From: Polychytrium aggregatum
Taxonomy: Eukaryota; Chytridiomycota; Chytridiomycetes; Polychytriales
Reading direction: 5' to 3'
Length of the DNA: 64,000 bases
Assembly (NCBI RefSeq): GCF_025602895.1
Contig: NW_026516210.1
Coordinates: forward strand, 372,001 to 436,000
The notes under the pieces were generated by a model, which saw nothing but the letters and a program-made list of their open reading frames with translations, ran no database searches and was not told where the DNA came from. Positions 29,701 to 40,944 of this stretch are shown here, one piece after another. Within the stretch, counting starts at the first letter, position 1. Each line of letters opens with the position of its first letter. Made by a program: the position numbers and the translations under genes.

Positions 29701-30206
29701 TTGGCCAGGGCCGCCGCCAAGTCAAGACAAGACAAGACGAGGCAGCAGAGCCAACCAGACAGCTGCATCTCCCGAGCGTACCGAGACATCCCACCGCGGA
29801 TACGTACTGCACATGATGCCATTCGCTTGACAGGGCTGGCATGGCGACTCTCCACTGCACTTGTTTCGTTTGGACCGACATGCTGCAAAGCCATGGATGT
29901 GGGGCAGAGGTCAATGAGGAGCAGCAGGGCTTTGAGGCCGGGTTGGGATTTGGGGACCCATGAGTCACTCCGAGCAGGGGGGCAGATTGTGGAAACAGCG
30001 GGGCCAATGCCCATCGGCAATGCCCCAGAGAGCGGCGGGTGGAAAGCGGCCGCAGACAACCCCCAATGGAGGCGACGGGGTCGTGGGTGCTGCTGGCGGG
30101 GGGGGGATCGCTGGGGCTCACCGTCGCAGGCACGCTTGATTCTGGTTTTCTTGGCTGGCTGAGGAGACTCCTCGGAGGAGTGGTCAGAGGTGTGCTTGTG
30201 GGACAT
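26713..30206 (-). CDS. Zn2Cys6 (Gal4-type) fungal transcription factor
   Basis: Sequence-specific regulator. The start MSHKHTSDHSSEESPQPAKK is at 30206. Exon 1 ends at 30122 inside the zinc cluster and exon 2 begins at 29882; joined, they read RACDACRSKRNKCSGESPCQ then PCQANGIMC, an exact CX2CX6CX5CX2CX6C cluster with basic residues before and inside it. Later exons give a Ser/Pro-rich linker (about 29490-29190). The fungal-specific middle homology region runs over about 28930-27080 (FDRIMTRKILDTYFEHIAPF; AWAMAMELGLHINID; RRAYRATFLCLYMYDRFSS). The C-terminal tail ends DFADLLRPTDFDSNPVVRM-stop at 26713. A GTATGT 5' splice site overlaps this stop, so one further exon near 26640-26486 is possible. 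Target genes cannot be told. At least six introns. Confidence 0.85.
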
Positions 30207-30858
30207 GGTGCAGCCCGAGCCGAGCAGACGACGACAATGAGCCGGGGATGTGGGCGGGACAGCGGAACGTCGAGATCGAACGCAGCGAAGAGCAGAGGGC
30301 AAAGCCGGAGGGCAAGTGGGGCAGCGAGGAGCGAGGGTCGGGCGAGAGGCGGGCGAGGGGCAGCGAGACGGGCCATGGAAACGTCGTGGGGATGTCATGG
30401 GCGAAGCGCAGAAAAAGGCCAAGCCGACGCCCAGGATCCGCGCAGCCGATGAGAGAGGCGACTCTGCCGATCGGTCACATATGGTTTGAGGGCAGTGCCC
30501 GGTTATGTGTATTTTTTTTCGGTATGGGTACAATGAGATGAGACTGGAGCGAGGTTTTGCAAAGCAGATACTATACAGACTGGGACAATTGCAGGGAGGA
30601 GGGCAAGATTGCAGGGTGCGTGGAAGGGTATGCCGCGGATGAAGAATGGCAGATCATTAGGAGAGACAAAACAGATGGAGAATGGGAACTGCAGATGGGA
30701 GACGTCCGAGCACGGATGCTCTGGAGATGATGGCGGGTGTTGCAGGGCAGCGACGGCACCGACAATGTGTTGGCTGGGCTTGCGAAAAAGGTCGCGGCAA
30801 AAGCGAGTCTCCCGCCGAGCCGCAGCGTGCGGGTTCAGAGGCTTGACATGCTCCGCGT
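30207..30858. other. intergenic region between kinase stop and transcription-factor start
   Basis: 650 bases, GC-rich near 30250-30400 (CpG-rich likely promoter of the transcription factor) and more AT-rich toward the kinase 3' end, with a T8 run near 30512. No gene recognised. Confidence 0.45.
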
Positions 30859-32225
30859 TCAAGCAAGACGCTGCTTGTAGGAATCAAAGAAAGGATGGGC
30901 CAGTGCCTGATACGAAGTCAGACGAGCCTTGGGATCCAGACACAGCAGCCCGTCCAGCAGCTGGAGCGCCTCCGGAGTCATTCGATCCTGGCTGTCGCTG
31001 TCCACAAAGGACTTCCATTCCTTGCGGGACAAGGACTCGACGGGGTCGGAGAAGTAGCCCTTCATGCGGTGCGAGGGCATGCCGACGTGGGCCTGCAGAC
31101 GCTTGAAGGAGCGGCCGTAGCCGAAGACTTGGATGATGGACTGCAGTTGGTAGCGGGGATCCTTCGAGACAAAGACAAACGGCGTTCGCAGCATGAATGA
31201 GGCCATGCAGCAGCCCACGGCCCACATGTCGACGCCGTAGTCGTAGTAGTGGTAGCCAAGCAGCAGCTCTGGGGCCTTGAAGTACTGCGAGGCAACGTAC
31301 GGCGAGTAGTCGTGGCCGGGCAGATAGAACTCGCCGAGGCCCCAGTCGATGAGGGTCAGCTGGCCTGTGGCGTGGTTGTAGAGGATGTTTTGTGGCTTGA
31401 TGTCGCGGTGCATGATGCCGCGAGAGTGCGACTCGTCAATGGCGACGAGCAGCTGATACATGTAGTGCTGAAAGTCAGCGTAGGTCATGAGGCGGTCGCA
31501 CTGGTCCCACGGAGTGGAGGCGAGAAAGGGAAAGACGAGCGCCGGCTCGGGGACGCCGTCCTGAGTCGAGTAGAACTGGTCCAGCAGCGGGACAATGTTT
31601 TTGGCTCCTCGCAGCTTGTGGAGCACCATGATCTCGCGCTTGACCTTTGGTGACTTGCCATGCTTGAAGACCTTGACGGCCAGGGGCTTGGTGGGGTCGC
31701 TGACCTTTCGGCCACGGTGAACGACAGCAAAGGCGCCCGAGTCGACAGATTCGCCGAGAACATATCCGAGCTCGCCACTGGAATGAAGGGATCCTGGGTC
31801 AGCGACTTGAACAGTAGCAGACGCAACAACAGCGGCCCTGGCAGATCCACAGCGAGACGACCCGCTGCCGCACACCTGTGTCTGGCAAACGACGGCCCTC
31901 ACCTCCAGCGCGGGCTATAAAACTCCCAGTCGAGCTCCTGGGGATCGGTCTCGCAGTGGACGTTGGCGTAGAGATGCGGGGCCAAGAGCGGCTTTGATGG
32001 GGCGGGGTCAAATTTGGTCTTGAGCTTCTGCAGGCTGAACTTGATCTTCAGCCCGGGAAAGAGTGGCTTCTGGACGGGCTCGGGGTCGCTGGGGCATTCC
32101 TGGATGACCGCTGGAGCATCGTTTTGCTGCGACGAGGCACGGCCCATCAGAGAGAGGGATCTGCTGGCGAGCGAGGACGAGATCTGGGCCGAGCTGGCTT
32201 TTCGCGGCAGGGACGGGAGCGGCAT
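30859..32225 (-). CDS. CK2 catalytic-subunit-like Ser/Thr protein kinase
   Basis: CMGC kinase closest to casein kinase 2 alpha. Exon 1 is 32225-31903, exon 2 is 31777-30859, about 413 residues. The N-terminal extension of about 75 residues is Ser-rich. Then comes the CK2 entry YANVHCETDPQELDWEFYSP (family: VYADVNVHKPREYWDYE). Kinase motifs: SGAFAVVHRG (glycine loop), LAVKVFKHGKSPKVKREI (VAIK Lys and alpha-C Glu), GIMHRDIKPQN (catalytic loop), LIDWGLGEFYLPG (DWG, the CK2-specific form of DFG), YVASQYFKAPELLLG (CK2: ASRYFKGPELL). It ends DSYKQRLA. All catalytic residues are present, but it differs from canonical CK2-alpha in the activation segment (Q for R, A for G) and the basic loop is shorter, so it may be a divergent paralogue. 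Confidence 0.85.
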
Positions 32226-33912
32226 GGCGAGTGGTGGTGGTGGTGGTGGTGGTGGTGGAGACGACAGGCCGGACAGAAACGAACAGGGAATCGGCGGCAA
32301 CAGCGGGGAGGAACGCCCTATATACGGCTGATTCCGAAGCTTGGCGAGGCCGTGGCTGGCCCCGGTCACAGAAGCATGGGATGGAACGGCCATCTTTTCC
32401 TGCGGTGTTTTGGCGTGGGCAACATGGCCGCCTGGGCGTGGGATCCTGTGCATGGGTCGCCGTGACGGGCACTGCGCACGAACGGGCACGCGGCGACCCA
32501 CGCAGCGGGCCGGACACGGTTGTGCAGCGAACAGTGTCCAGGCCGTTGTCAGAGTGGGTCTGCACCCCAGTTCCAGAGCAGCACACACACAGTGCACCGG
32601 CTGCCGCAGCGACACGCACCCGCGGCACGCGTGGGGCGGCCCGGCGCAGCGCACCAATCGGATGCACAGCCACCGGTCTGGCCGCTGTGCTGTGGGGTGC
32701 TGTCCCTCCGCACACGAGCGGATTTCGCCCACACAGCTGCGGCCACACGTGGAACCGCGTTGGCTGCGCACGACGCACAGCCCCGCCGCGACGCACCAAT
32801 CAGCGCCGCGCAAGGGCAGATAAGGTTTCCGGCCGCGCCGTGGCTGGCCGCTCGCCAAGCCACCGTGGACGGCCGTCGCACCAAGGACGGAAAAGGCATC
32901 ATGGATGGCAGCCGCCCTGCCAACCAGCCAGTCAACGCAGGGCAATATCGATCGATCGCCGCTGTCGCCGTGGGCCACCCATGAAAGCAGGTCCGCGATG
33001 TTCATGGGCGGGGCCATGGCACCGGCGCCCATGCCGCGTCAGCCCTCCATGTGCAAGCACGATTCTCCCAGACACATCTCTGAAGCAGACTAGGATGTAC
33101 CGTCTCCGTGCAGTTCATAGGGTCGGCGTTGTTCGCTTGCAAATGGGCAGCTCCTTTCTCTGCAACGCTGCTGCCCGGGCTGGTCTCCAATCGCCAGCGC
33201 CCAATCACCCCCCCACACACAAAAGCCTTTCCATCCGACCTTTCCTTTGGAAGCGGCAGCGCTTCTGTCGTCATACTCGCTCTGGGCAATGACATCGCTG
33301 CAGCCAGTGAGGTCAGCACGCAGCACCTGCGCTCCTGTCGTCCACCTTTCTTTCGGGAGCTCTGCTGATCCGTGTGTTGCCAGAGCCCATCTGTCTCTGA
33401 GGCATTTCCAGCGCCGCAAGTCTCTCCTCGCTCTCCGCTACTTGCTCACTTTGCGTCTGCATCCCCATCGAAGCCTGAGCTGATTCCAGCAAAATCAAAC
33501 TCTATCCGGCTCACCTATCGAGTGTCGCTGTGTGCCTTGTCTGGTACGGGCCTGCATTTGCGCTCTGTCGTTTGCATCCGCATACTGCCCATCTGGAGGA
33601 ACGAACGAGAGTTCAACAGCAAGCTGTTCGCTGTTCGTTCCATGCAAATGTTGGCTGCTTTGCCATAGCCATCGCTTCGTTCGTCACTCTGAGGGAGGGA
33701 AACAGGCGACTGTATCGTTACCCACTCGGCCCGCATTCCCTTTTTTTGCGCTGACGAAGGTCCTTTGCCCTGTGTTGCCCGCCATTTTGCCTCCTGTTCC
33801 CCTCCCCTGCGGCTATTGCTGCTCCGGCGTCCGCTCCCAACCAGTCCGTCTCCAGCACCCCTTTCAGCTCGTTCTCTCAAACACCTAGAACTGTTATACC
33901 TTCGAGCCCAAA
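32226..33912. promoter_or_regulatory. 1.7-kb divergent intergenic region (kinase / R-SNARE)
   Basis: Large gap between head-to-head genes. It begins with a GGT triplet run, has CpG-rich DNA to about 32900, then pyrimidine-rich CT/TC stretches (33400-33900) leading to the SNARE start, typical of fungal core promoters and 5' UTRs. The long frames in it are low-complexity and carry no domain I recognise. Confidence 0.5.
32231..32258. repeat. (GGT)9 trinucleotide run
   Basis: About nine perfect GGT triplets immediately upstream of the kinase start codon (on the minus strand ACC/CAC), in its likely 5' UTR. Confidence 0.9.
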
Positions 33913-34368
33913 ATGTCTGCTCCACCCAAGACAACGCAGGTCCAGGGCCAGGTCGATGAGGTCATCAATATCATGCAAAACAACATCGAGAAGGTTATGG
34001 CCCGCGGCGAAAAGATCGAGACGCTGCAGAACAAGACCGACGACCTCCAGCAGGGCGCCTTGCAGTTCAAGCGCGGGGCAACCAAGGTCCGCTCGCAGAT
34101 GTAAGCATGAGACCGCAGAGTGGCCGCTGGCTCGGCATCGCCAGGCTGGTGTCGTCGCGAGTATCGGTATCGGCTGGCAGTGGTGAGCGTTTTTAACCGG
34201 CATTATCTTCGGTCGTGCTTCCTCCCTGAGCACAGGTGGTGGAAGGATTTCAAGCTCAAGATCATCATTGCCGTTATTGTGGTTGTCGTCCTCGTCATCA
34301 TCATCGTGCCGATCGTCAACTCGGTCAAGTCGTCGGCCCCATCATCGTCGACCTCCACGTCCTCGTGA
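33913..34368 (+). CDS. synaptobrevin/VAMP-type R-SNARE (Snc-like)
   Basis: Tail-anchored R-SNARE for secretory-vesicle fusion with the plasma membrane. Exon 1 is 33913-34100, the intron is 34101-34235 (GTAAGC..CACAG), and exon 2 ends at the stop 34366-34368; about 106 residues. SNARE motif: VDEVINIMQNNIEKVMARGE followed by KIETLQNKTDDLQQGALQF; the Arg of MARGE is the zero-layer residue. The juxtamembrane pair is MWWKDFKLK, then a single hydrophobic anchor IIIAVIVVVVLVIIIVPIV and a short Ser-rich end (SSTSTSS). There is no longin domain, so it groups with Snc1/2 and VAMP1-3 rather than Ykt6, Sec22 or Nyv1-type proteins. A CT-rich 5' leader precedes it. Confidence 0.93.
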
Positions 34369-35271
34369 GTAGTCGTGAGTATCCGCGCGGAGCTGGTGCT
34401 TGGGTTCTTTGCATCGCCCAGGCTCGTTATGCACACTCGTGTTTCTTTCGTCCTAACACCCCGATTTCCTCTGTCCCTACTTCCACCCTGGCGCAATCAG
34501 CCACTCCTGAATCGAATACGCCAACCAGCGACTCCACCTTCACGCTCCCGTTCATCTGCGCTCCCTTCTTCTGTCGATCGGCTTCACTCTGCGGTTCTGT
34601 CAATACACACAAATGCATGTTTCCCTCCCTCGTTCCCGCGCCTTTTGCAGCTCCGAGGACGTTGATCGCAGGGTGTCTCGCTTTGAACGAACGAAGCACG
34701 CACGGACCAAAGAGGGCCCAAAACGAAAATGGGATATTCTGTTTTTGAGTTGGGGCGTCGCTTTGTTCTGAGTTCCGAATACACCCATCCATGGCCAAAC
34801 AGCACATTCAAGGAGAGACAATTTGACTGCCTTTGCGAACGCCTCGTGGATGCTATGGGAGGTATGTGCATCGAGCCCACGGAAACCCATATTCGCCGAG
34901 TACTTTGAGCAGTTCCATCATCACCCAAGACCCAAGACCCAAGATCCAGAACACACGCCGAGCGCCCCGGTAGACCAACCATTTTGGCATCAAGAAACCA
35001 CGGTGCTGTTCAGATGGCCGAATGTGTGTTGTATCTCGGGGCTGTGCTCTCCTGAACCAACAACAGGCAGGGCCTGAGCTATGAAGAAGCGCAAGTGGGG
35101 CACTGCCCTGTTTTCCTGAGAGCAGCATTGCATCTATTTGTGTTGTGACTGAGCGATCTGTCCGGCTCCGATTCATCGAGTGTGATCAGATCACTCCTCT
35201 CATTTCCTCCGACCAGCATGGACAGCCAGAGCGAACAAGCGACAGCGTGAGAGTGTGCTTGATGATCCCCA
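34369..35271. other. convergent intergenic region
   Basis: 900 bases between the R-SNARE stop and the PDCD2 stop. A short tandem CCCAAGACCCAAGA lies near 34924. No gene, repeat family or RNA recognised. Confidence 0.45.
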
Positions 35272-37760
35272 TCAGTTCTCTTCCGATGGTTGTTTGGGTG
35301 GCTCGCCCTGTCCCTTTCGCAGCGAGTCTCCCCATCCGTTCTCGGTAAAGTCCTGCCGCCAAACAAACTCCTCGATGTAGGTCATATCCTTCGGTTGACA
35401 GTTCTGGGTGCACGAGAACACCAGCAGCGTGCCCCAGTCGAGTGAGTCGGTCGCAGAATGGTCGTTCTCGATATAGTTCAGCAGTTGCGGCATGACCTGG
35501 GGGTGTGGGCCGGTGTGTCAGACAGAGGGAGAGATATCGCAGGTACAATTAGATGCGGAAATGGACATTGGGCAACCCCAGAGGACAGCGGTGCTTGAGC
35601 TAGAAGTCTAGAGACCGCCACGGTCGACTTGTCGTGGAGGCAGGCCGATGGTACACAGAGGGCAGCGCCTCAAAACCAATGCACAGTCAGGGCTGCCCGC
35701 CTGCGACAGCAAGCTGGATGCATCGACTCGGGTCCATGTCGGCCGGATAGGCAGGTTCGCAATCCAATGCATGCGAAGCCATCGACGGAGAGGGCCAACG
35801 AACCTGGAACTCAAACTCTCTCTTTCCGCCGCAGTGGAGACACAGCCCAACTTCTGCATCGGTTGGCTTGCCCATATCGCTTCCCCACAGCGGTGGCGGG
35901 ACCTCTCCCTCGGCGTTGCGGTTGTATCTGGCGGCGTCATGATGGCGCAAGCAGCGTGAGATGCTGTCGTCGCCGTCCTGTGCCCAGGGCTCGGCCTCGG
36001 GCTTGCTCTCGAGCCCAATGCAGCCTTCAGTTGCATTCCAAACGGCGAGCGACATCCTGGCGAACGAATCACGCGGGAATCGTCGCGATGACAATGGAGC
36101 AGCCTGGCTTTACCTGACTACTTGCTCAGGCTCGATCATAAGCCGCTTCTGGAACTTGAGGAAGGCCTTGTCCACGTCGACCTTGCTGTCTTCGTCGACT
36201 TCATCTGGGTCCGCCTCCTCGATGGCGGCGCCATCCATGAGCTGCTTGACTTTGTCGTCGTCCTCGTACCGATGCGTTTTGGGATCCGGCTCGGCCTCGG
36301 ACACCAGTTCGTATTCGGGGAACACCACCTTGGCGAGCCAGTCAGCCGAGATCTGGTCGTTGTCGATGGACTCGCCCTTGGCAATCCGCGGGCATTGCTG
36401 CTTGTGTCCTCCTTGATTCCAGTGAACCAGTTGGTGCTCGCGCGAGCAGTATCGGGCCACTTGGCACTTTGCACATCGCTTAGTTCCGTCCATTCCACAC
36501 ACGAAGCACATTGGAACTGTCGGAGCACGACCAGGTCAGTGTGGGAGAGTTTGAGCACATGAGAGTGGGGATATGAAACACGCATCGTCATGCCATGGAA
36601 AGATCGACGGCCAATCAATATAGTGCCACATGCTGCCGATCCTGACGAGTTCACTGGCAGGTCAAAAGATATGGGCAAGGAAGAGCCTCGTACCGTTCCG
36701 TGCTTCGAGATCGTAGTATGGGTTGTCTTCCGGAAGCTGGCTCCTGAAGACTTTGATTCTGCAGACCGGTGGAATGACGATGCGGATGAATGCACAATCC
36801 AGTCTCTCCGCTGCCCGTCAAAGATTGTGCGCTGCAGGGCACCCGGCTTTCGGAGGATTCAGCGAGGAGCGATCGTGGGTCTCCTCTCGTTCGGTCCAGC
36901 ACCCATCCATCGTGTAAATCATCCACCCAGCGTGTAAATCCATCGCCAGCGGTTCGACGTACGCTTTCTTCCACGAAGTCTTGTGGCACGATCCATTCTT
37001 GCAGCAAAACACATAGACGACCCGATGGAATGCATCTACCGAGTTGTCTTCGGGAGTATACATCTGCGCGAGTGGGTGTCCGTCCGCCCGCCGAATCGAT
37101 TCAGCCGCAAGACGATCGGCTGTCAGCGGAGCAAAACAGCAGCCCACAGCCAACGGGATGGACCCAAAACGCAAGCTGTTTTTCTATGCAAGCCATCCAT
37201 CCGCACTTGGCTCCGCTATCCAGCTTGCATTGACACGACCATGGCATGCACAGACAGCGCACCTGAAGCAGCAGCGGCATGATCTTCTCGCAAACACCGC
37301 ACTTGGCAGAGTCGGATTTCATGGGTATCGGTGCAAGCCAGAGCTGCGATTCGGATGGTTCGTTGCGGCAGCATATATCCCGCGGGGCAAACGATCCAAT
37401 GCGTTTCGATTGCGGGAGGCCATGTGGGAGGCCATGCGGGAGGCCATGTGGACCGGGCAGAGATTCGGAACAAACCAGGGAATAAGCGCAAGGCAGGCAA
37501 TGTCTCGGGGGCAGGTGGGTCTTGAGGGGGTACTGTCGGCCACCCTTGAGCGCTGTCTAGGTGCGGACGTCTGACCAAGGGGCAATAGCCTCCGACCATA
37601 GCCTCCGACAAGAGCGGCATCGTGCAAGGATGCAGTTGGCGACTTGCAGCATCCAGTTCCGTACCGGCAGGCCGCCGACTTTGTCGGGAAAGCTGTGTAG
37701 ATCCGGAATAAGCGGATCGGTCGGATCGACCGGCTCCACAAAGCCGAGGCTGATGGACAT
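35272..37760 (-). CDS. PDCD2: programmed cell death protein 2 (PDCD2/Tsr4-type ribosomal protein chaperone)
   Basis: Dedicated chaperone of ribosomal protein uS5 (Rps2), needed for 40S assembly. The start MSISLGFVEPVDPTDPLIPD is at 37760, followed by HSFPDKVGGLPV (family: FPSKVGGRPAWL). Next exons give KCGVCEKIMPLLLQ, then DGHPLAQMYTPEDNSVDAFH and RVVYVFCCKNGSCHKTSWKK, the split CxxC and FCC..GSC elements of the PDCD2 N-terminal beta domain. An MYND zinc finger follows at about 36512-36390: CFVCGMDGTKRCAKCQVARY then CSREHQLVHW..HKQQC. The C-terminal PDCD2_C domain is LCLHCGGKREFEFQV (about 35810), VMPQLLNYIENDHSATDSLD, LLVFSCTQNC and YIEEFVWRQDF, ending PSEEN (stop 35272). About six introns. 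Full-length and intact as far as can be read. Confidence 0.93.
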
Positions 37761-38703
37761 GGCGACAGGGAGGCGCTGGAGCGGGAGTTGTGGTTGCCGG
37801 CAGTGGGTGCTGGACAGGCGCTTGCAGCCGTGCGAGATTTGGATGCCGTCGTCGTTGTCGCGGGCATCGTCGCGGTCTCGGAGCGCCCAAGGTGCAGCGA
37901 AAAAAACGCTCACGTGGACAGGGGGAGAACAATCCGCCATGGCGCGTGGTCGTGGTCGGCTGCGAAAGCGGCCCCACCCTCCTGACAACAGACCTCGGCT
38001 TCTTTGACCCGCCGGCGACGCATTGCATCCTGGCCGAGGCAGACAGACAAGCAGGAGCTAGTACGTGGCCGATCCTGTGCCAACGGTCGCCGCTTCGGTT
38101 CTCCCTCGTCGGCCGTCCCGGCTCCGGCGACTAGTGTTGATCGACACCTCAGATGTCGGCGATACATCGGCGTGGCCAAAGACGGGCATACCGACACATC
38201 GGTATATACCTGCGCATTATCGTGTGTACAGGCCATCGGCGATTGAAGTCGAGCCCAGCCAGCATTGACCAGTGCCGCTTCATACATCGGTCCTGCTGGC
38301 ACCCTCGAGCATTGGGCGTGGCTGGGTGCGAGGTCGTGCGACTACATTTGTCATCGCCAATCCACGATCTTTGTGTGGCAGCGTCAAATCCATATTGAGC
38401 TGCACGATGCGACTGTCTGTGATACCGCCACTGTGGGAGGCGAAGTACTTGATGTTCCTCCTGCCCTGCCAGGATAATCGGTTGCGTTGACAGCGGACGT
38501 TGTGATTAGAATCTGCGCGCCGTGAAGGCGACTGGGCCACCCCAGACCGGATATAAAAGTCGGTCATCGCCTGCACCTTCCCTCCACACCATCCTCGATC
38601 TCACCGGTCACTTCTCTGATAATATCTCTGATCATCTCCCTGATCGCAACTTTGGCTATCTGCTCTACTACCTTGAGTTCCACCCGTCGCTTAATCAATT
38701 GCC
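37761..38703. promoter_or_regulatory. divergent intergenic region (PDCD2 / aldo-keto reductase)
   Basis: 940 bases head-to-head. It holds a TATA-like box near the reductase (separate entry) and three related CTCTGATAAT/CTCTGATCAT/CCCTGATCGC phrases in the likely 5' UTR (38612-38650). No gene recognised. Confidence 0.5.
38551..38558 (+). promoter_or_regulatory. TATA-like box (ATATAAAA)
   Basis: ATATAAAA lies about 150 bases upstream of the aldo/keto reductase ATG and is followed by a pyrimidine-rich leader, a plausible core promoter. Confidence 0.5.
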
Positions 38704-40359
38704 ATGTCGCCCGTCTCTAAGATCCCTACTCGTGCCCTCGGTCGTAACGGCCCCCAGGTTTCCAGCATCGGCCTCGGCTGCATGGGAATGTGAGTCACAC
38801 TTTCAGTTTTGCCGGTATTTCAGTCGCATTCCCACACCACTGTGCGGCTTCCCGTGCACTATCCTCTCCGTGCTCATATATATCTCCTTGTGCTTCCAGG
38901 AGCGAGTTTTATGGTGCTTCTTCGGAAGAGGACGCCATCAAAGTCCTGAACCGTGCACTCGACCTGGGCTGCACTTTCTGGGATACAGCCGATATGTAAG
39001 TGTTGTGTTTGCACAGACTGTGGGTCGTAGATCCAAGTATGCTCTTGGGTGTCGTTGCCCGTTGTCTCATGGGCGGGCTCAACTGCATCCTTCCGACAAC
39101 TGAATTCCCTGGGGCGTCGTCCTGTTTTGCAGTTACGGCCAAGGCGAAAACGAGAAGCTCTTGGCAAAGGTCCTTGCCACCCGCCGAAGCGAGGTCTTCC
39201 TCTGCACCAAGTTTGGCATCATCCGCGATCCAGCTTCGGGTGCCATCGTTGGATCGTCGGGTGCCCCGGCCTATGTCCGCCAGTCGTGCGAGGACTCGCT
39301 CAAGCGACTCGGCATCCAAACCATCGACCTCTACTACCAGCATCGCCCCGACCCCACTGTGTAAGTGGCTATTGTCAGTTGCAGCCGTTCAGCGCGCCCA
39401 GGGAGACTTGTGCCTTCCATCGCGTTTCCCACGGTGGCTTGGAGTCCAGCGCACCGAGCCGCTCGGTATGATGAGCTGATCCGTCCTGCATTTCATTCAG
39501 CCCCATCGAAGACACTGTCCGGGCCATGGCCGAGCTGGTGGCCGAAGGCAAGGTTCGCTATCTCGGTATGAGCGAATGCGACGCCGAAACCCTGCGCCGT
39601 GCCTGCAAGGTCCACCACATTGCTGCTATCCAGATGGAGTACAGGTACTGCCTCCATATATCCGCCCGTTCGGCTTCTCATCTTGTTTCGCGTCATATTC
39701 GGCAGCTCCTGAGTCACTGCATGCATTTTCCGGTTCCCATTGTTGCTTGCCTAACCAAACACGCATTCGCACAGCCCCTGGGTCCTGGACATTGAGCAGA
39801 ACGAAGTGCTCAAGACCGCCCGCGAGCTGGGTGTCGCCATTGTTCCGTACAGTCCCCTCGGCACCGGCTTCCTCACCGGCCAGATCAAGAAGCTCGAGGA
39901 TCTTGCTGAAGACGATGTCCGTCGTCTCAACCCGCGCTTTATGGGCGACAACTTTGCCAAGAACCTCGACCTGGCTACGAAATTCGAGGAGCTGGCCAAA
40001 GCGAAGGGTGTCAGTCCGAGCCAGTTTGTGCTTGCCTGGGTCTTGTCGCAAGGTGTGTTATCATGCTGTTCATGCTCCTCTATACTGCGAAAGAGTTGGG
40101 TGGCTATTCACCTCCCGATTCTGATGCTCACATCGACCGGCTGTCCTCGCACGAATCCACAGGCGACGACTTCATCCCCATTCCCGGCACCAAGCGCATC
40201 AAGTACCTGGAGGAGAACGTCGGCGCAACTGCCGTCGCCATTACTTCCGAGGAGGACAAGGCGGCCAGAGACATTCTCGCATCTCTCCCTGTCAGCGGCT
40301 CGCGCTTCTATCCCATGACCTCCGCCGTCAACTTCAACGACACCAACAACCAGAAGTGA
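38704..40359 (+). CDS. aldo/keto reductase (AKR, YakC/pyridoxal-reductase-like)
   Basis: NADPH-dependent (alpha/beta)8-barrel reductase. The start [20 protein letters not shown] is at 38704. Exons give IGLGCMGM, then [20 protein letters not shown] and [20 protein letters not shown], with the AKR Asp and Tyr of the catalytic tetrad (WDTADMYG). Next are VFLCTKFG (Lys of the tetrad) and [20 protein letters not shown], where the final His completes the tetrad. Then [49 protein letters not shown] and [16 protein letters not shown] (cofactor phosphate binding), ending NDTNNQK (stop 40357-40359). Six introns; about 335 residues, typical of the AKR8/AKR13-like group. The physiological substrate is unknown. 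Confidence 0.9.
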
Positions 40360-40944
40360 GCGGATACCGCAGATCCCAGTGTGGCAGAATCGGGGCTAAC
40401 TATGCGCCGATCTGTTTGTGAACCTGACCAGCGTGTCTGCGATGGAATACAGCCCGTTCAGAAACAAGATATCATGTTGTGGAGGACATTGGCGTCGCGA
40501 TGCGTGAGTGTGGTGCATGTATTTGACCACATGTGTAGCCTGATGTAGAGTGCCGTCTCTCGAGATCGAGATGCCGAGCCGAGCCAGTCGCTTGGTTCAA
40601 TACACTCTGCCTAGTTCCTGCAGGTGGATGGCTATTGCGGACACTGGGTGTGGGTGTATTTCTTCCCAAAAAACCATAGCCGAGGGCAAAGCGGCCGTTC
40701 TGCTTCATTTGTGAACACTCTACCTCTGCTCTGTAGAGAGCTCGATGCGACCAGAGCGATGGTCTACAGAGCGGTGGACAACCGAAATGAAGCAGCAATC
40801 CACATATATATCATTTCAAATGGATGTGTATTGTGGTGGCCGCAACGGAATCGCAAGCTGGCCTCGGAGCCCCGCTTCAAGCATCACACTCTGCCAAGTG
40901 GACCCAGAGACACGGCCGTGCATCTACATCCGATCAGAGCCGCA
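40360..40944. other. convergent intergenic region
   Basis: 585 bases between the reductase stop and the stop of the NDPK array gene. No gene, tRNA or repeat recognised. Confidence 0.45.

Noticed and set aside
32231-33292. 353-codon plus-strand frame starting in a poly-Val run
   Set aside because: It starts in the GGT repeat, is low-complexity and Arg/Pro/His-rich, has no domain, and lies in the divergent promoter region.
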